The notes: generated by a model from the sequence alone, not told the origin. Counted from the first letter of the stretch, positions 34,783 through 44,643 are shown. The stretch: DNA of 64,000 nucleotides from JANQIO01 sp043585095 (GCA_043585095.1 CP121321.1:1054001-1118000); one strand, 5' to 3'. Numbers and translations: made by a program.

Positions 34783-36861
34783 GTGAGCGACACACCCGAG
34801 TCTGCAATGGCCGCGTCTGCCGCTGAGGCAGAGTCAGCCGTTGATCCGGCCGCTGAGGTGGCAGATCTGCGTGCCCAGCTAGAAGAACACAGCTACCGCT
34901 ACTACGTTCTCGATGAGCCCAGTATTCCCGATGCGACATACGATCGGCTGATGCGCCGTTTGGAGGCGCTGGAAGCAGCGCATCCTGAGCTACAGTCGGA
35001 GGACTCACCAACGCAGCGAGTGGGAGGCGCGCCGCTCAGTGAGTTCAAGCAGGTCACCCATGAACTGCCCATGCTGTCGCTGGACAATGCCTTCTCAGCT
35101 GATGAGATGTACGATTTTGAAAAGCGCATCAAGTCCCGCCTCAAGCGCGAGGAACCCCTTGAATTTGCCTGTGAACCCAAGCTTGACGGCATTGCCGTTA
35201 GCCTACTCTATCGGGACGGCGTTTTAGAACGCGGCGCGACACGGGGTGACGGACGTACGGGTGAAGACATCACCCACAACATCCGTACTGTACAGTCTAT
35301 TCCGCTCAAGCTTCGGGGTAAGGGCTATCCACAGCTGCTGGAGGTGCGTGGTGAGGTGTACTTGCCACGGGCAGGCTTTGAGGCCATTAACGACAGGGCG
35401 CGCGCCCAGCAAGGTAAAGTATTTGTTAATCCACGCAATGCGGCAGCCGGCACACTGCGCCAGCTAGACCCGCGTATCGCTGCTGAACGGCCTTTGGAAA
35501 TGTGTTGCTACAGCGTGGGACGGGTCGAAGGTGGAGAGCTACCCGCCCAACACGCCGATATCCTCAAGGCGTTGCAGGCCTGGGGCCTGCGCATTAATGC
35601 CGATTCAGACGTCGCCGTCGGCGCAGCAGGGTGCGATGCCTACTACGAACGTTTGGCCAGCAAGCGCGACGGTTTGCCCTACGATATTGATGGCATCGTC
35701 TTTAAGGTCAACGATATTGCTCTCCAACAGGCGTTGGGATTTGTATCCCGCGCTCCGCGCTGGGCGATTGCCCGCAAGTTCCCGGCGCAGGAGGAGAGCA
35801 CACGCCTGCTGGATGTAGAGTTTCAGGTAGGACGCACTGGTGCGGTAACGCCGGTTGCGCGCCTGGAGCCCGTCTTTGTTGGCGGGGTTACCGTGAGCAA
35901 TGCCACCTTACACAACCGCGATGAGATCGCGCGCCTGGGCGTCATGAAGGGCGATACGGTGATCGTTCGCCGTGCGGGTGATGTCATCCCTCAGGTGGTA
36001 TCTGTGGTTGCAGAGCAACGTCCGGACGACGCAGAGGCAATCACCTTTCCAGAACGCTGCCCGGTTTGTGATTCGGCGTTGGAGTTTATCGAAGGAGAGG
36101 TGGTCGTGAGGTGTTCCGGCGGGCTGGTATGCGGCGCGCAACGCAAGCAATCGATTAAGCACTTTGCGTCTCGAAAGGCCATGGATATCGACGGCCTCGG
36201 TGACAAGCTGGTCGATCAGTTGGTCGATGAAGACCTCATCCACAGCGCGGCTGATCTTTATAGCCTTGAACTGGATAACCTGCTGGGCCTGGAGCGCATG
36301 GCTGAGAAATCGGCTAGTAACCTCTTGCAGGCTCTGGAAGAAAGCAAGCACACCAGCTTGCCGCGATTTATTTACAGCCTCGGTATACGGGAGGTCGGCG
36401 AAGCCACGGCACTCAATCTAGCGACCTCGCTGGGAACGCTGGATGCCCTGTTGCACGCGAGTGAGTCACGCCTGCTCGACGTCGATGACGTGGGGCCAGT
36501 GGTTGCCGACTATCTGCGGCAATTTTTCGACGAGCCAGAGAATGTCAAAGTCATTGAGGCGCTGGTCGCCGCCGGCGTGCACTGGGAGGATGTTGCCGCA
36601 CCGGAAGCCATTGACCAGCCTCTAGCGGGGCAAACCTGGGTGGTGACCGGTACCCTCGATAGCCTGACGCGAGATCAAGCGAAGGCGCATTTGCAGGCCC
36701 TGGGCGGCAAGGTTGCTGGCAGCGTTTCCAGTAAGACGCACTGCGTGGTGGCGGGCCCGGGCGCGGGATCAAAGCTGAGCAAGGCTGAGTCGCTGGGTAT
36801 TGACGTCATAGATGAGCAGGGCCTTCTGGCTCTGCTTAGCTCGCATGGGATAGCGCTGTGA
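34783..36861 (+). CDS. ligA: NAD-dependent DNA ligase LigA
   Basis: The 692-residue enzyme seals nicks in DNA using NAD. Domains in order are Ia (Y-x-x-Y-Y region, HSYRYYVLDEPSIPD), the adenylation domain with the nucleophile Lys133 in CEPKLDGIAV, and the OB fold (VGRTGAVTPVARLEPV). A four-Cys zinc finger follows (CPVCDSAL and later Cys residues), then helix-hairpin-helix repeats and a C-terminal BRCT domain. The start is GTG at 34783 with a non-conserved N-terminal tail of about 20 residues; an ATG at 34807 is possible. The stop overlaps the next gene's GTG. Confidence 0.95.
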   Translation: MSDTPESAMAASAAEAESAVDPAAEVADLRAQLEEHSYRYYVLDEPSIPDATYDRLMRRLEALEAAHPELQSEDSPTQRVGGAPLSEFKQVTHELPMLSLDNAFSADEMYDFEKRIKSRLKREEPLEFACEPKLDGIAVSLLYRDGVLERGATRGDGRTGEDITHNIRTVQSIPLKLRGKGYPQLLEVRGEVYLPRAGFEAINDRARAQQGKVFVNPRNAAAGTLRQLDPRIAAERPLEMCCYSVGRVEGGELPAQHADILKALQAWGLRINADSDVAVGAAGCDAYYERLASKRDGLPYDIDGIVFKVNDIALQQALGFVSRAPRWAIARKFPAQEESTRLLDVEFQVGRTGAVTPVARLEPVFVGGVTVSNATLHNRDEIARLGVMKGDTVIVRRAGDVIPQVVSVVAEQRPDDAEAITFPERCPVCDSALEFIEGEVVVRCSGGLVCGAQRKQSIKHFASRKAMDIDGLGDKLVDQLVDEDLIHSAADLYSLELDNLLGLERMAEKSASNLLQALEESKHTSLPRFIYSLGIREVGEATALNLATSLGTLDALLHASESRLLDVDDVGPVVADYLRQFFDEPENVKVIEALVAAGVHWEDVAAPEAIDQPLAGQTWVVTGTLDSLTRDQAKAHLQALGGKVAGSVSSKTHCVVAGPGAGSKLSKAESLGIDVIDEQGLLALLSSHGIAL

Positions 36862-37475
36862 GCGATGTCCTGAGTTGGCTCAAGCCGGGTTTGCTAGGGG
36901 GCTGCCTGGTGCTGGGAGCCTGTACAACGTCGCCGCCGTCCGATGTAAACGATATTTGCACCATATTCGATGAAAAGCGAGGTTGGTACGACGACGCCGC
37001 CGACTCCAGAGAGCGCTGGGGCAGCCCCATTCCGGTAATGATGGCGATCCTGCATCAGGAGTCGCGCTTTCGGGCCAAGGCCAAGCCGCCGCGTCGCAAG
37101 ATTTTATGGGTGATACCGGGACCAAGAGCCTCAAATTCATACGGTTATACGCAGGCGCTGGAAGAAACCTGGGAGCTGTATAAGCGCGATGGTGGCAACT
37201 ACGGCGCCGATCGGGACGATTTTGGCGACTCGATTGATTTCGTAGGCTGGTACAACCACCAGAGCTACCGGCGCAGCGGCATCAAAAAAGATGATCCCTA
37301 CCACCTCTATTTGGCCTATCACGAAGGCCACGGTGGCTTTAACAAACGCAGCTTCCGCAATAAACAGTGGTTAAAGGACGTCTCTAAAAAAGTGTCCCGT
37401 CAGTCATCGCGTTACACCCGTCAGCTCCAAGGCTGTGAAGCTTCCCTCAAAAAACGCGGCTGGTGGTTCTTCTAA
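36858..37475 (+). CDS. Lipoprotein with lytic-transglycosylase-like (SLT) domain
   Basis: This is a 205-residue predicted lipoprotein. The lipobox LVLGAC puts the lipidated Cys at residue 22. The catalytic-type Glu is in MMAILHQESRFR (Glu68), as in soluble lytic transglycosylase folds. It is followed by SYGYTQALEETWELY and later AYHEGHGGF. The enzyme would cleave peptidoglycan glycan strands from the membrane surface. Overlap with the ligA stop (GTGA) suggests coupled translation. The domain is small, and activity should be regarded as probable. The C-terminus is strongly basic. Confidence 0.82.
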   Translation: MSDVLSWLKPGLLGGCLVLGACTTSPPSDVNDICTIFDEKRGWYDDAADSRERWGSPIPVMMAILHQESRFRAKAKPPRRKILWVIPGPRASNSYGYTQALEETWELYKRDGGNYGADRDDFGDSIDFVGWYNHQSYRRSGIKKDDPYHLYLAYHEGHGGFNKRSFRNKQWLKDVSKKVSRQSSRYTRQLQGCEASLKKRGWWFF

Positions 37476-37654
37476 CTCTGCTTTCAGTTTCCCTTTTAAA
37501 GCTTAAGTAAGCCGCGCAGGCAGTCGGCAACGGCGCGACCGTTGACGATATGAAAATTCCTGCTCTCTTGTTGCTGTCTCCACAAACATTTCCACAGTCG
37601 CTTAGAGATGACTGGCGCAGAATTGTTATAGCGCTGTTAGCGCTCCGGGGAGGC

Positions 37655-37688
37655 ATGTCATAATGACGTAATATTAACGACATTTAAT
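37655..37688 (+). promoter_or_regulatory. Candidate Pho box and -10 before phoB
   Basis: ATGTCAT, a 4-nt AATG spacer and ACGTAAT (37655-37672) resemble the paired 7-bp CTGTCAT repeats bound by PhoB; the second repeat is weak. TTTAAT (37683-37688) lies 10 nt downstream, the normal Pho-box to -10 distance. This would give autoregulation of the phosphate block. Confidence 0.45.
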
Positions 37689-37722
37689 ACCGTCTTCGGC
37701 CACAGCCTGAGAATAGAGTCCT

Positions 37723-38430
37723 ATGACTGATCGTACGGTGCTCATCGTTGATGATGAGTTCGCAATCCGAGATATGCTTCGTATGGCGCTTGAGATTGCG
37801 GAATTCAAGTGCCTGGAAGCAGAAGATATACAGTCCGCTTATCAGGTTATTGTCGACGAGCGGCCCGATATTGTGCTGCTGGACTGGATGTTGCCTGGCG
37901 GCAGTGGTATTGAACTGTTGCGCCGGTTAAAGCGCAACGACAGCACCAAAGACATTCCCGTAATTATGCTCACTGCAAAAACGACAGAGGACAACGTCAT
38001 TCAGGGGCTTGATGTTGGTGCAGATGACTACCTGACGAAACCATTTGCGCCGCGGGAGCTTATCGCCCGTATTCGAGCTCTGTTGCGGCGCAGCGCCGGG
38101 GGCGTTGAAGAGTCGACGCTGCAGGTGGCAGAGCTGGTGCTGGACAGTGATTCCAAGCGCATTTCCCTATGCGGCGATTTGATTGACGTGGGCCCCACGG
38201 AATTTCGCCTGCTACAATTTTTTATGTCCCACCCTGAGCGCGCCTATACCCGAAGCCAGCTGCTGGATCAGGTATGGGGTGCCAACGTCTATGTGGAGGA
38301 GCGGACAGTGGACGTGCACATCCGGCGCCTCAGGAAGTCGCTACAGCTTCCCGGACACGACTACAGTCGCCTGATTCAGACGGTGCGTGGCACCGGCTAT
38401 CGTTTCTCGGCGCGGGGAGTCAGTCTGTAG
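37723..38430 (+). CDS. phoB: Phosphate regulon response regulator PhoB
   Basis: The 235-residue OmpR-class regulator has a receiver domain with Asp54 as the phosphorylation site (VLLDWMLPGG), the acidic pair Asp10/Asp11, and Lys in MLTAKTTE. The C-terminal winged helix includes EFRLLQFFMSHPERAYTRSQLLDQVWG (shown in part by EFRLLQFF and YTRSQLLDQVWG). It activates phosphate-starvation genes by binding Pho boxes. phoR starts one base before its stop. Confidence 0.95.
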   Translation: MTDRTVLIVDDEFAIRDMLRMALEIAEFKCLEAEDIQSAYQVIVDERPDIVLLDWMLPGGSGIELLRRLKRNDSTKDIPVIMLTAKTTEDNVIQGLDVGADDYLTKPFAPRELIARIRALLRRSAGGVEESTLQVAELVLDSDSKRISLCGDLIDVGPTEFRLLQFFMSHPERAYTRSQLLDQVWGANVYVEERTVDVHIRRLRKSLQLPGHDYSRLIQTVRGTGYRFSARGVSL

Positions 38431-39701
38431 TGGCCACCACCAGCTGGTGGGGAGAGCTCAGAAAGGTCGCACTATATTTTTTGGTCGTGGTAGGTGTGGG
38501 AGCTCTGCTGGGCTACCCGCTGGCATCACTTGCACTTGTATCACTCCTGGTTGTGTTGCTGTGGTTGAACCAGCTGCGCCGCGTATCCAACTGGATGCAA
38601 CATCCCGATATTGAGCCCCCTGAAGCCGAGGGTATTTGGGGCGAGTTTTACGACAGTATTTATCGGCTCCAGCGCTTTGATAGAGAGGAGCGCGATCGTC
38701 TGCAAACCGCTGTCAGCTACCTCAGAGATTCTCTGGCGGCTCTTAAAGATGCCGCCGTGCTGATCGACCCAGCCTCAAACATAGAATGGAGTAACGACGC
38801 CGCGCAGCATCTGTTGGGACTGGAATACCCTCGCGATCGTGGCCAGGCGATCGTACACCTGCTGCGCGTGCCGAGTTTTAGCGCCTATTTTACAGAGGGC
38901 GACTTTCACGAGCCGCTGTTGATCGATAGTCCCTTGGATAGCAACGTGCAGTTGCTCGTAGAGATCACCGCCTTTGGCCGTGGCAGCCGTTTGATGTTCG
39001 TTCGCGACGTCACGCGGGAGCGCCAGCTTGAGAAAATGCGTCGAGACTTTGTCGCCAATGTTTCGCACGAATTGCGCACGCCGCTGACGGTCATCAGCGG
39101 CTATGTGCTCACCCTTATGGACACCGACCTTGGTGAACAGGAGCGCCTGCGCCAGCCGATGCTGCAGATGCAGCAACAGGCAGAGCGCATGGAAACCCTG
39201 CTCAAGGATTTGTTGTGGTTGTCGCAGATTGAATCGACTGAAGGAAGAGAAGAGCATAGCCGCCTGAACATGCGCGAGTTAATTTCAGAGGTTCGAGAGT
39301 CGCTGGCGGGCGCATTTCCGGATCGCAACATCAGCACCAGCATAGATAGCGATCACGCTGTGCAAGGCAACTACAAGCATTTGTATAGCGCGGTCTCCAA
39401 TCTGGTGATGAACGCGCTGAAGTACAGTGACGGCGATGTAGAAATTCGTTGGGCAGAGCACGATGGAAAGACGTGTCTATCGGTTCGTGATCACGGGCCC
39501 GGTATCGATGCAGTGCACCTGCCAAGGTTAACCGAACGCTTTTATCGCGTGGACAAGAGTCGCTCTCAGATGACCGGTGGCACCGGCTTGGGTCTCGCGA
39601 TCGTAAAACACGTTTTGGCAGGGCACGGGGCTCAGCTTGAAATCGACAGCGAAGTGGGCGTGGGCAGCACCTTTCGCTGCGTGTTTCCCAATACACAATA
39701 A
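38430..39701 (+). CDS. phoR: Phosphate regulon sensor histidine kinase PhoR
   Basis: This 423-residue membrane sensor has two adjacent N-terminal helices with almost no periplasmic loop, as in PhoR (LYFLVVVGVGALLGYPLA and following). A PAS domain (about residues 85-180), a dimerisation/phosphoacceptor motif FVANVSHELRTPLTV, and an ATPase with DHGPGIDAV and GTGLGLAIVKH follow. It phosphorylates PhoB when phosphate is scarce, under control of PstSCAB and PhoU. The start is GTG at 38430, overlapping the phoB stop by one base, with GGGGAG ten bases before it. The frame is open upstream only inside phoB. Confidence 0.93.
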   Translation: MATTSWWGELRKVALYFLVVVGVGALLGYPLASLALVSLLVVLLWLNQLRRVSNWMQHPDIEPPEAEGIWGEFYDSIYRLQRFDREERDRLQTAVSYLRDSLAALKDAAVLIDPASNIEWSNDAAQHLLGLEYPRDRGQAIVHLLRVPSFSAYFTEGDFHEPLLIDSPLDSNVQLLVEITAFGRGSRLMFVRDVTRERQLEKMRRDFVANVSHELRTPLTVISGYVLTLMDTDLGEQERLRQPMLQMQQQAERMETLLKDLLWLSQIESTEGREEHSRLNMRELISEVRESLAGAFPDRNISTSIDSDHAVQGNYKHLYSAVSNLVMNALKYSDGDVEIRWAEHDGKTCLSVRDHGPGIDAVHLPRLTERFYRVDKSRSQMTGGTGLGLAIVKHVLAGHGAQLEIDSEVGVGSTFRCVFPNTQ

Positions 39702-39709
39702 CGTCACTA

Positions 39710-40720
39710 ATGCGACTTTTTAGCTGTGAAGCACGTCCTGTTGTGAAAACACTTCCGCTTCTTTACAAGCTGCTGCTAGCCAGCGTCTTGCTGAGCGCTC
39801 TGTTCGCCAGTGCAGCCCGAGCGGTGGACGCCGAACTGCCAATCTATCAGCGAGTTAATGGTGTGTCCGGCAGCCTTTCCAGCACCGGTTCTGACACGCT
39901 GGCCAACTTAATGACCCTGTGGGCGGAGACATTCCAGCGTTATTATCCCAACGTGCGTATACAGGTGCAGGCTGCCGGATCGTCAACTGCGCCGCCGGCG
40001 CTTACGGAGGGCACCGCCAGTCTGGGGCCGATGAGCCGCAGGATGAAGGACCAGGAGCGCGCCGCGTTTGAGGCGCGCTATGGTTACTTGCCGACGGCGG
40101 TGCCGGTTGCGATCGATGCAGTGGCGATCTACGTTCACAAAGACAATCCGCTGACGCAGATCAGCTTGCAGCAAGTTGACGCCGTTTTTTCTGCCACTCG
40201 GCGCTGCAGCGAAATGGAGGCAATAGATAGCTGGAATGGCCTTGGACTTGTTGGCTGGTGGGGGAGTCAGCATATTCAGATCTTTGGTCGCAACTCCGTG
40301 TCGGGGACCTATGGTTATTTTAAGGACGCGGCGCTGTGTGAAGGCGACTTTAGAGCGCGGGTAAACGAGCAGCCTGGCTCAGCATCGGTGGTGCAGGCTA
40401 TTTCGACGGCCTCGAACGGTATCGGCTATTCTGCGCTGGGCTATCGCACCGCCAGCGTGAAAGCGCTGGCCGTGGCGCGCGATGCATCAGGCCCCTATGT
40501 GGTACCCAATGACACGAACGCAACCAGCGGCGCCTACCCGCTGTCTCGATACATGTACGTGTATGTCAACAAGGCGCCGGGTCAACCGCTACCTGCACTC
40601 GAACGTGAATTTCTGTCCATGGTGCTGTCACAGAAAGGGCAGGCGGTAGTCGTGAAAGATGGCTATACGCCCCTGCCAGCTGATGTGGCGGCCAGAGCGC
40701 GTGGGGCGTTACTGCGATGA
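39710..40720 (+). CDS. pstS: Phosphate ABC transporter substrate-binding protein PstS
   Basis: The 336-residue periplasmic binding protein has an N-terminal signal peptide (LPLLYKLLLASVLLSALFASA). The phosphate-binding motif is SSTGSDTLANLM near the mature start, with AAGSSTAPPAL and FGRNSVSGTYGYF further on. The class resembles the longer PstS proteins of pseudomonads. ATG 39710 and GTG 39743 are both possible starts; neither has a good ribosome site. It overlaps pstC by 4 nt. Confidence 0.9.
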   Translation: MRLFSCEARPVVKTLPLLYKLLLASVLLSALFASAARAVDAELPIYQRVNGVSGSLSSTGSDTLANLMTLWAETFQRYYPNVRIQVQAAGSSTAPPALTEGTASLGPMSRRMKDQERAAFEARYGYLPTAVPVAIDAVAIYVHKDNPLTQISLQQVDAVFSATRRCSEMEAIDSWNGLGLVGWWGSQHIQIFGRNSVSGTYGYFKDAALCEGDFRARVNEQPGSASVVQAISTASNGIGYSALGYRTASVKALAVARDASGPYVVPNDTNATSGAYPLSRYMYVYVNKAPGQPLPALEREFLSMVLSQKGQAVVVKDGYTPLPADVAARARGALLR

Positions 40721-42939
40721 CAGATATCACGCCAGGCAAGAGAGGCATACCGGGCTGGTGGCCCCGCTGGCGACGCTTTAAGAATCGTGCCGCCACGGTT
40801 GCGATCACCGGAGGCGGAAGCGTCGTCCTGATAACAATTCTGCTTTTGTTCGTGTTCCTGATTTATGAAGTGGCTCCATTAGCTCAGCCTGCAACGATGG
40901 CGGCGGCCGCGTCGCAGGACTGGAAAAGCAGTAACAGCCGCTGGCTCTCAGTGGATGAATACGCCGCGGTGGCATTTAGCCTGGCGGCAGATGGTAGTGC
41001 AGGTTTTACGCGCCTTAGCAACGGCGAGGTACTCAACCGGGTAGACCTTGCCGAATCACCAGTTCAGCTCACCGCGGTCGCTGCTGATGGCGCGGGCAGC
41101 GGAACATTAGCGCTGGGCTTTAGCGACGGTCAGGTACGGGTTGTCGATGCTCGCTATCGTTATGACCTAAATTCCCAAACCAGACGCATTACCCCACAGT
41201 TGGACTACCCCCTCAGTGCCAAGCCCTTAATGCCGGGCGGATCGGTTGGGGCGGGTGGCGTCGTGGCACTGGCAATCCATTTGGCGTCGGAGCGTGTGGC
41301 GCGGCAGTATCAGGACGGCACGCTCGAGGTGGTTCTATTCGACGATGCGCAGTCGCCACAGGTTCGCGGACTCGGAATTCAGGCGACCGCCAGCGCTCTG
41401 TATTTGTTGGATCGCGGGCGCTGGCTGGCACATATTGGCAGCGATGGTGCATACAGCTTATGGGATCTCAACGCGCAGCCCATGGCCCAACCTATTCGGG
41501 GACGCCTGTTTGCCAACGGCGAGACACTTACCGCCAGCACTGTACTGCAGGGTGGACAGTCTTTGATCGCGGCGTCTTCACAGGGCGCCCTCAATCGCTA
41601 CTACGTGCTCGGCTCGGGCAAGCTGGTGCCGGCCTACCGTTTCAATAGCGACGGCGTGGTGATGCATCGCCTTATTCCAGAACATCGCAGACGAGGCTTT
41701 CTAGCGATCAGTACCACGGAGCTGCACTGGTACAACGCCACGGCGGGCCAGCGGCATCTACGCGCGCCTTTTGCTTTAAGTCCTGACAGCCTACTGGCGC
41801 TGTCGCCGCGTGCCGATCGCTTGTTGCACCTGTCCTACGCACAGGGACGCGATGCCGCAACGCACCCGGTATTGGAAACCTATATCTTGAAGAACTCGCA
41901 CCCGGAGGTTTCACTGGCCTCGCTATGGCGCAAGGTGTGGTATGAGGGTTACGACAGTCCCGGCCTGGTTTACCAGTCGTCAGCATCGAGCAATAACTAC
42001 GAGTCAAAGTTCAGCCTGACGCCGCTCGCCTTCGGGACCTTGAAGGCGGCCTTCTACGCCATGCTGTTTGCCACGCCGCTGGCGCTTTGTGGCGCCATCT
42101 ACACGGCATTTTTTATGGCGCCGATGTTACGTCGTCGGATCAAGCCCTTGGTTGAGCTGATGGAAGCACTGCCCACGGTGATACTGGGCTTTCTGGCTGG
42201 TCTATGGCTGGCGCCTTTGGTAGAAGACCAGTTGACGGCTCTGCTCAGCCTACTGTTGGTGGTGCCGCTGGGAGTGGTGGTGTTTGCACTGGTTTGGTCA
42301 TTGCTACCCGCATGGCTGCGCAGGCTAGTGCCTGATGGGTGGCACGCCGTGGTGTTGTTGCCGGTCATGGTGGCGCTGATTGTGCTAGGCATGAGTCTGG
42401 GGGATCCCCTGGAGATGTGGCTGTTCGGCGGCGATGCGCAGGGATGGTTCAGACGTGAACTGGGTCTGGCCTACGACCAGCGCAACGCCATTATTGTGGG
42501 CATCGCTATGGGCTTTGCGGTGATACCCACCATTTTTTCTATGGCAGAGGACGCCATCTACTCTGTGCCGCGTCATCTGGCTTACGGCAGTCTCGCCCTG
42601 GGTGCGACGCCGTGGCAAACCTTGATGGGTGTGGTTTTGCCGACCGCCAGCCCCGGCGTATTTTCAGCGTTGATGATCGGATTTGGGCGTGCGATGGGTG
42701 AAACCATGATCGTACTTATGGCAACCGGCAACACGCCAATTATGGATTTCAATCCCTTTGAGGGCATGCGTACTCTGGCCGCCAACATCGCCGTGGAGGT
42801 GCCGGAAGCGGAGGTGCAAAGCACGCATTATCGAATCCTGTTTCTTGCGGCGTTTGCCTTGTTCCTGTTCACCTTTGCCGTCAACACGCTTGCCGAGGTC
42901 GTGCGTCAACGACTTCGCAGCCGTTATGGTGCACTGTGA
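40717..42939 (+). CDS. pstC: Phosphate ABC transporter permease PstC, long form
   Basis: This 740-residue protein is more than twice the length of E. coli PstC (319). The first transmembrane helix (about residues 27-52) is followed by a large extracytoplasmic insertion (about 55-430). The insertion has repeated beta-rich blocks such as LALGFSDGQVRVVDARY, HIGSDGAYSLWDLNA and IAASSQGALNRYYVLG, which resemble WD40-like propeller blades. The permease core follows, with PLALCGAIYTAFF, EALPTVILGFLAGLW and the loop GATPWQTLMGVVLPTASPG. Together with PstA it forms the phosphate channel. Long PstC proteins are known in pseudomonads and related bacteria; what the propeller does is not known to me. Confidence 0.92.
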   Translation: MTDITPGKRGIPGWWPRWRRFKNRAATVAITGGGSVVLITILLLFVFLIYEVAPLAQPATMAAAASQDWKSSNSRWLSVDEYAAVAFSLAADGSAGFTRLSNGEVLNRVDLAESPVQLTAVAADGAGSGTLALGFSDGQVRVVDARYRYDLNSQTRRITPQLDYPLSAKPLMPGGSVGAGGVVALAIHLASERVARQYQDGTLEVVLFDDAQSPQVRGLGIQATASALYLLDRGRWLAHIGSDGAYSLWDLNAQPMAQPIRGRLFANGETLTASTVLQGGQSLIAASSQGALNRYYVLGSGKLVPAYRFNSDGVVMHRLIPEHRRRGFLAISTTELHWYNATAGQRHLRAPFALSPDSLLALSPRADRLLHLSYAQGRDAATHPVLETYILKNSHPEVSLASLWRKVWYEGYDSPGLVYQSSASSNNYESKFSLTPLAFGTLKAAFYAMLFATPLALCGAIYTAFFMAPMLRRRIKPLVELMEALPTVILGFLAGLWLAPLVEDQLTALLSLLLVVPLGVVVFALVWSLLPAWLRRLVPDGWHAVVLLPVMVALIVLGMSLGDPLEMWLFGGDAQGWFRRELGLAYDQRNAIIVGIAMGFAVIPTIFSMAEDAIYSVPRHLAYGSLALGATPWQTLMGVVLPTASPGVFSALMIGFGRAMGETMIVLMATGNTPIMDFNPFEGMRTLAANIAVEVPEAEVQSTHYRILFLAAFALFLFTFAVNTLAEVVRQRLRSRYGAL

Positions 42940-44633
42940 AATTTTCCGCAGAAAACAGCGACAGCAGGTCGCGTCTTGCTCAGCTCCTGCGACGCGGCGA
43001 ACCTCTGGTTTGGCTTAACGCGGGCGCCGTCAGCTTTAGCATCCTGGCGGTAGTCGGCTTACTGGGCTTGCTGGCATGGCATGGGCTTGGCTATTTTTGG
43101 CCGCGCGACATCGGCCTCTACGAATACCGTGTACAGGCGATTCCCGGACAGGTGTTGGGAGAAGCCGTGGCATCGGAAGCAGTTTCCGCCAATCAACTGT
43201 CGACTACCGGCGGCAGAACTCAAGCAAAAGCTGAGGCAGCGCGGCAGTGGCTCATTAAGCGGGGTAACCGCGATGTGATGGAGACGGACTTTGTCTGGCT
43301 GCTGGAACCACACATCACCAACGTCAGCTATCCTGCAGCTGCGCTGCGCATAGAACGAGAAGAGTGGGGTAATGTTTATGGCACGTTGGAGGCTGTGCTC
43401 GAAGACGGCCGCGTCATTGCAGATAGCGATGATACGCCGGACCTTGCATGGACATACTTTCAGCGCCGCATCGCTACAAGTCGTGCTGTTCATGATGAAA
43501 TCAAACAGCTTGAGCGCGGGCAGATCAATCGGATAAGCCGGGAATTGGAGCGCCTACAGCGCAAAACAAGAAGGCGCCAGTTGAGTGATGACGTGGAGCA
43601 AAGTAGTGAATCTGCGCTACAGCAAACACGACTGGAAGCCCGCTATGAGGCAACACTGGATCGGCTAACAGAATTGTACGATGAGAACGAACGGGCGTCA
43701 TACCGGCTACGGCTTGCTGATGGTCGCGTTTTGACCCTGCCCGTGTCGCAGGTGGTTAGAGCCATCGCGCCAAACCGTATGAGCGTTTTGGAGAAGTTGA
43801 ATTACTTCCGGATTCGCGTCTGGGAGTTTGTCTCTACAGGGCCACGCGAGGCCAATACAGAGGGCGGGGTGTACCCGGCGATTTTTGGCACAGTGCTCAT
43901 GGTGTTACTGATGTCGGTTATCGTGACGCCCTTTGGTGTTTTAGCGGCGGTATTTCTGCATGAGGTGGCAGGGCAGGGCAGCATTACGCGTATTTTTCGT
44001 GCTGCCGTGAATAATCTCGCCGGTGTTCCGTCGATCGTATACGGCATCTTCGGGCTGGGCTTCTTTGTCTATGGCGTCGGCGGCGAGATGGATCGTTTGT
44101 TTTTCGCTGAGTCACTGCCCAACCCGACCTACGGGACCCCTGGCATTATGTGGGCATCTCTAACGCTCGCGCTGCTGACGCTACCGGTGGTCATCGTTGC
44201 GACGGAAGAAGGCCTGGCGCGCATACCACGCTCGGTGAGAGAGGGCAGTTTGGCGCTGGGCGCAACGCGGGCTGAAACTCTCTGGCGAGTAGTGCTGCCA
44301 ATGGCCAGCCCTGCAATGATGACGGGTGTTATTTTGGCGGTTGCCCGGGCAGCCGGCGAAGTTGCTCCACTGATGCTGGTGGGTGTCGTGAAGTTGGCGC
44401 CTTCCTTGCCGTTGGATGGAGTGTTCCCCTACCTGCATTTAGAGCAGAAGTTTATGCACCTGGGCTTTCATATTTACGACGTCGGTTTCCAGAGCCCCAA
44501 CATCGAAGCCGCCAGGCCTCTGGTATATGCTACCTCGCTGTTGCTGGTGATTATCATTGCGCTGCTTAACCTGGCTGCCGTTACGCTGCGAAATCGTCTT
44601 CGTGAGCGCTACGTATCACTGGACGCGAGCTGA
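42936..44633 (+). CDS. pstA: Phosphate ABC transporter permease PstA, long form
   Basis: This 565-residue permease is about twice the usual length. One transmembrane helix (about residues 30-50) is followed by an extracytoplasmic insertion (about 55-300). The insertion includes a charged, probably coiled-coil stretch (LERLQRKTRRRQLSDDVEQ). The permease core then has GVYPAIFGTVLMVLLMS, NNLAGVPSIVYGIFGLG and GATRAETLWRVVLPMASPA. It pairs with PstC. The start is GTG at 42936, overlapping the pstC stop. pstB follows after 10 nt. Confidence 0.92.
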   Translation: MKFSAENSDSRSRLAQLLRRGEPLVWLNAGAVSFSILAVVGLLGLLAWHGLGYFWPRDIGLYEYRVQAIPGQVLGEAVASEAVSANQLSTTGGRTQAKAEAARQWLIKRGNRDVMETDFVWLLEPHITNVSYPAAALRIEREEWGNVYGTLEAVLEDGRVIADSDDTPDLAWTYFQRRIATSRAVHDEIKQLERGQINRISRELERLQRKTRRRQLSDDVEQSSESALQQTRLEARYEATLDRLTELYDENERASYRLRLADGRVLTLPVSQVVRAIAPNRMSVLEKLNYFRIRVWEFVSTGPREANTEGGVYPAIFGTVLMVLLMSVIVTPFGVLAAVFLHEVAGQGSITRIFRAAVNNLAGVPSIVYGIFGLGFFVYGVGGEMDRLFFAESLPNPTYGTPGIMWASLTLALLTLPVVIVATEEGLARIPRSVREGSLALGATRAETLWRVVLPMASPAMMTGVILAVARAAGEVAPLMLVGVVKLAPSLPLDGVFPYLHLEQKFMHLGFHIYDVGFQSPNIEAARPLVYATSLLLVIIIALLNLAAVTLRNRLRERYVSLDAS

Positions 44634-44643
44634 AGGAAACAAC

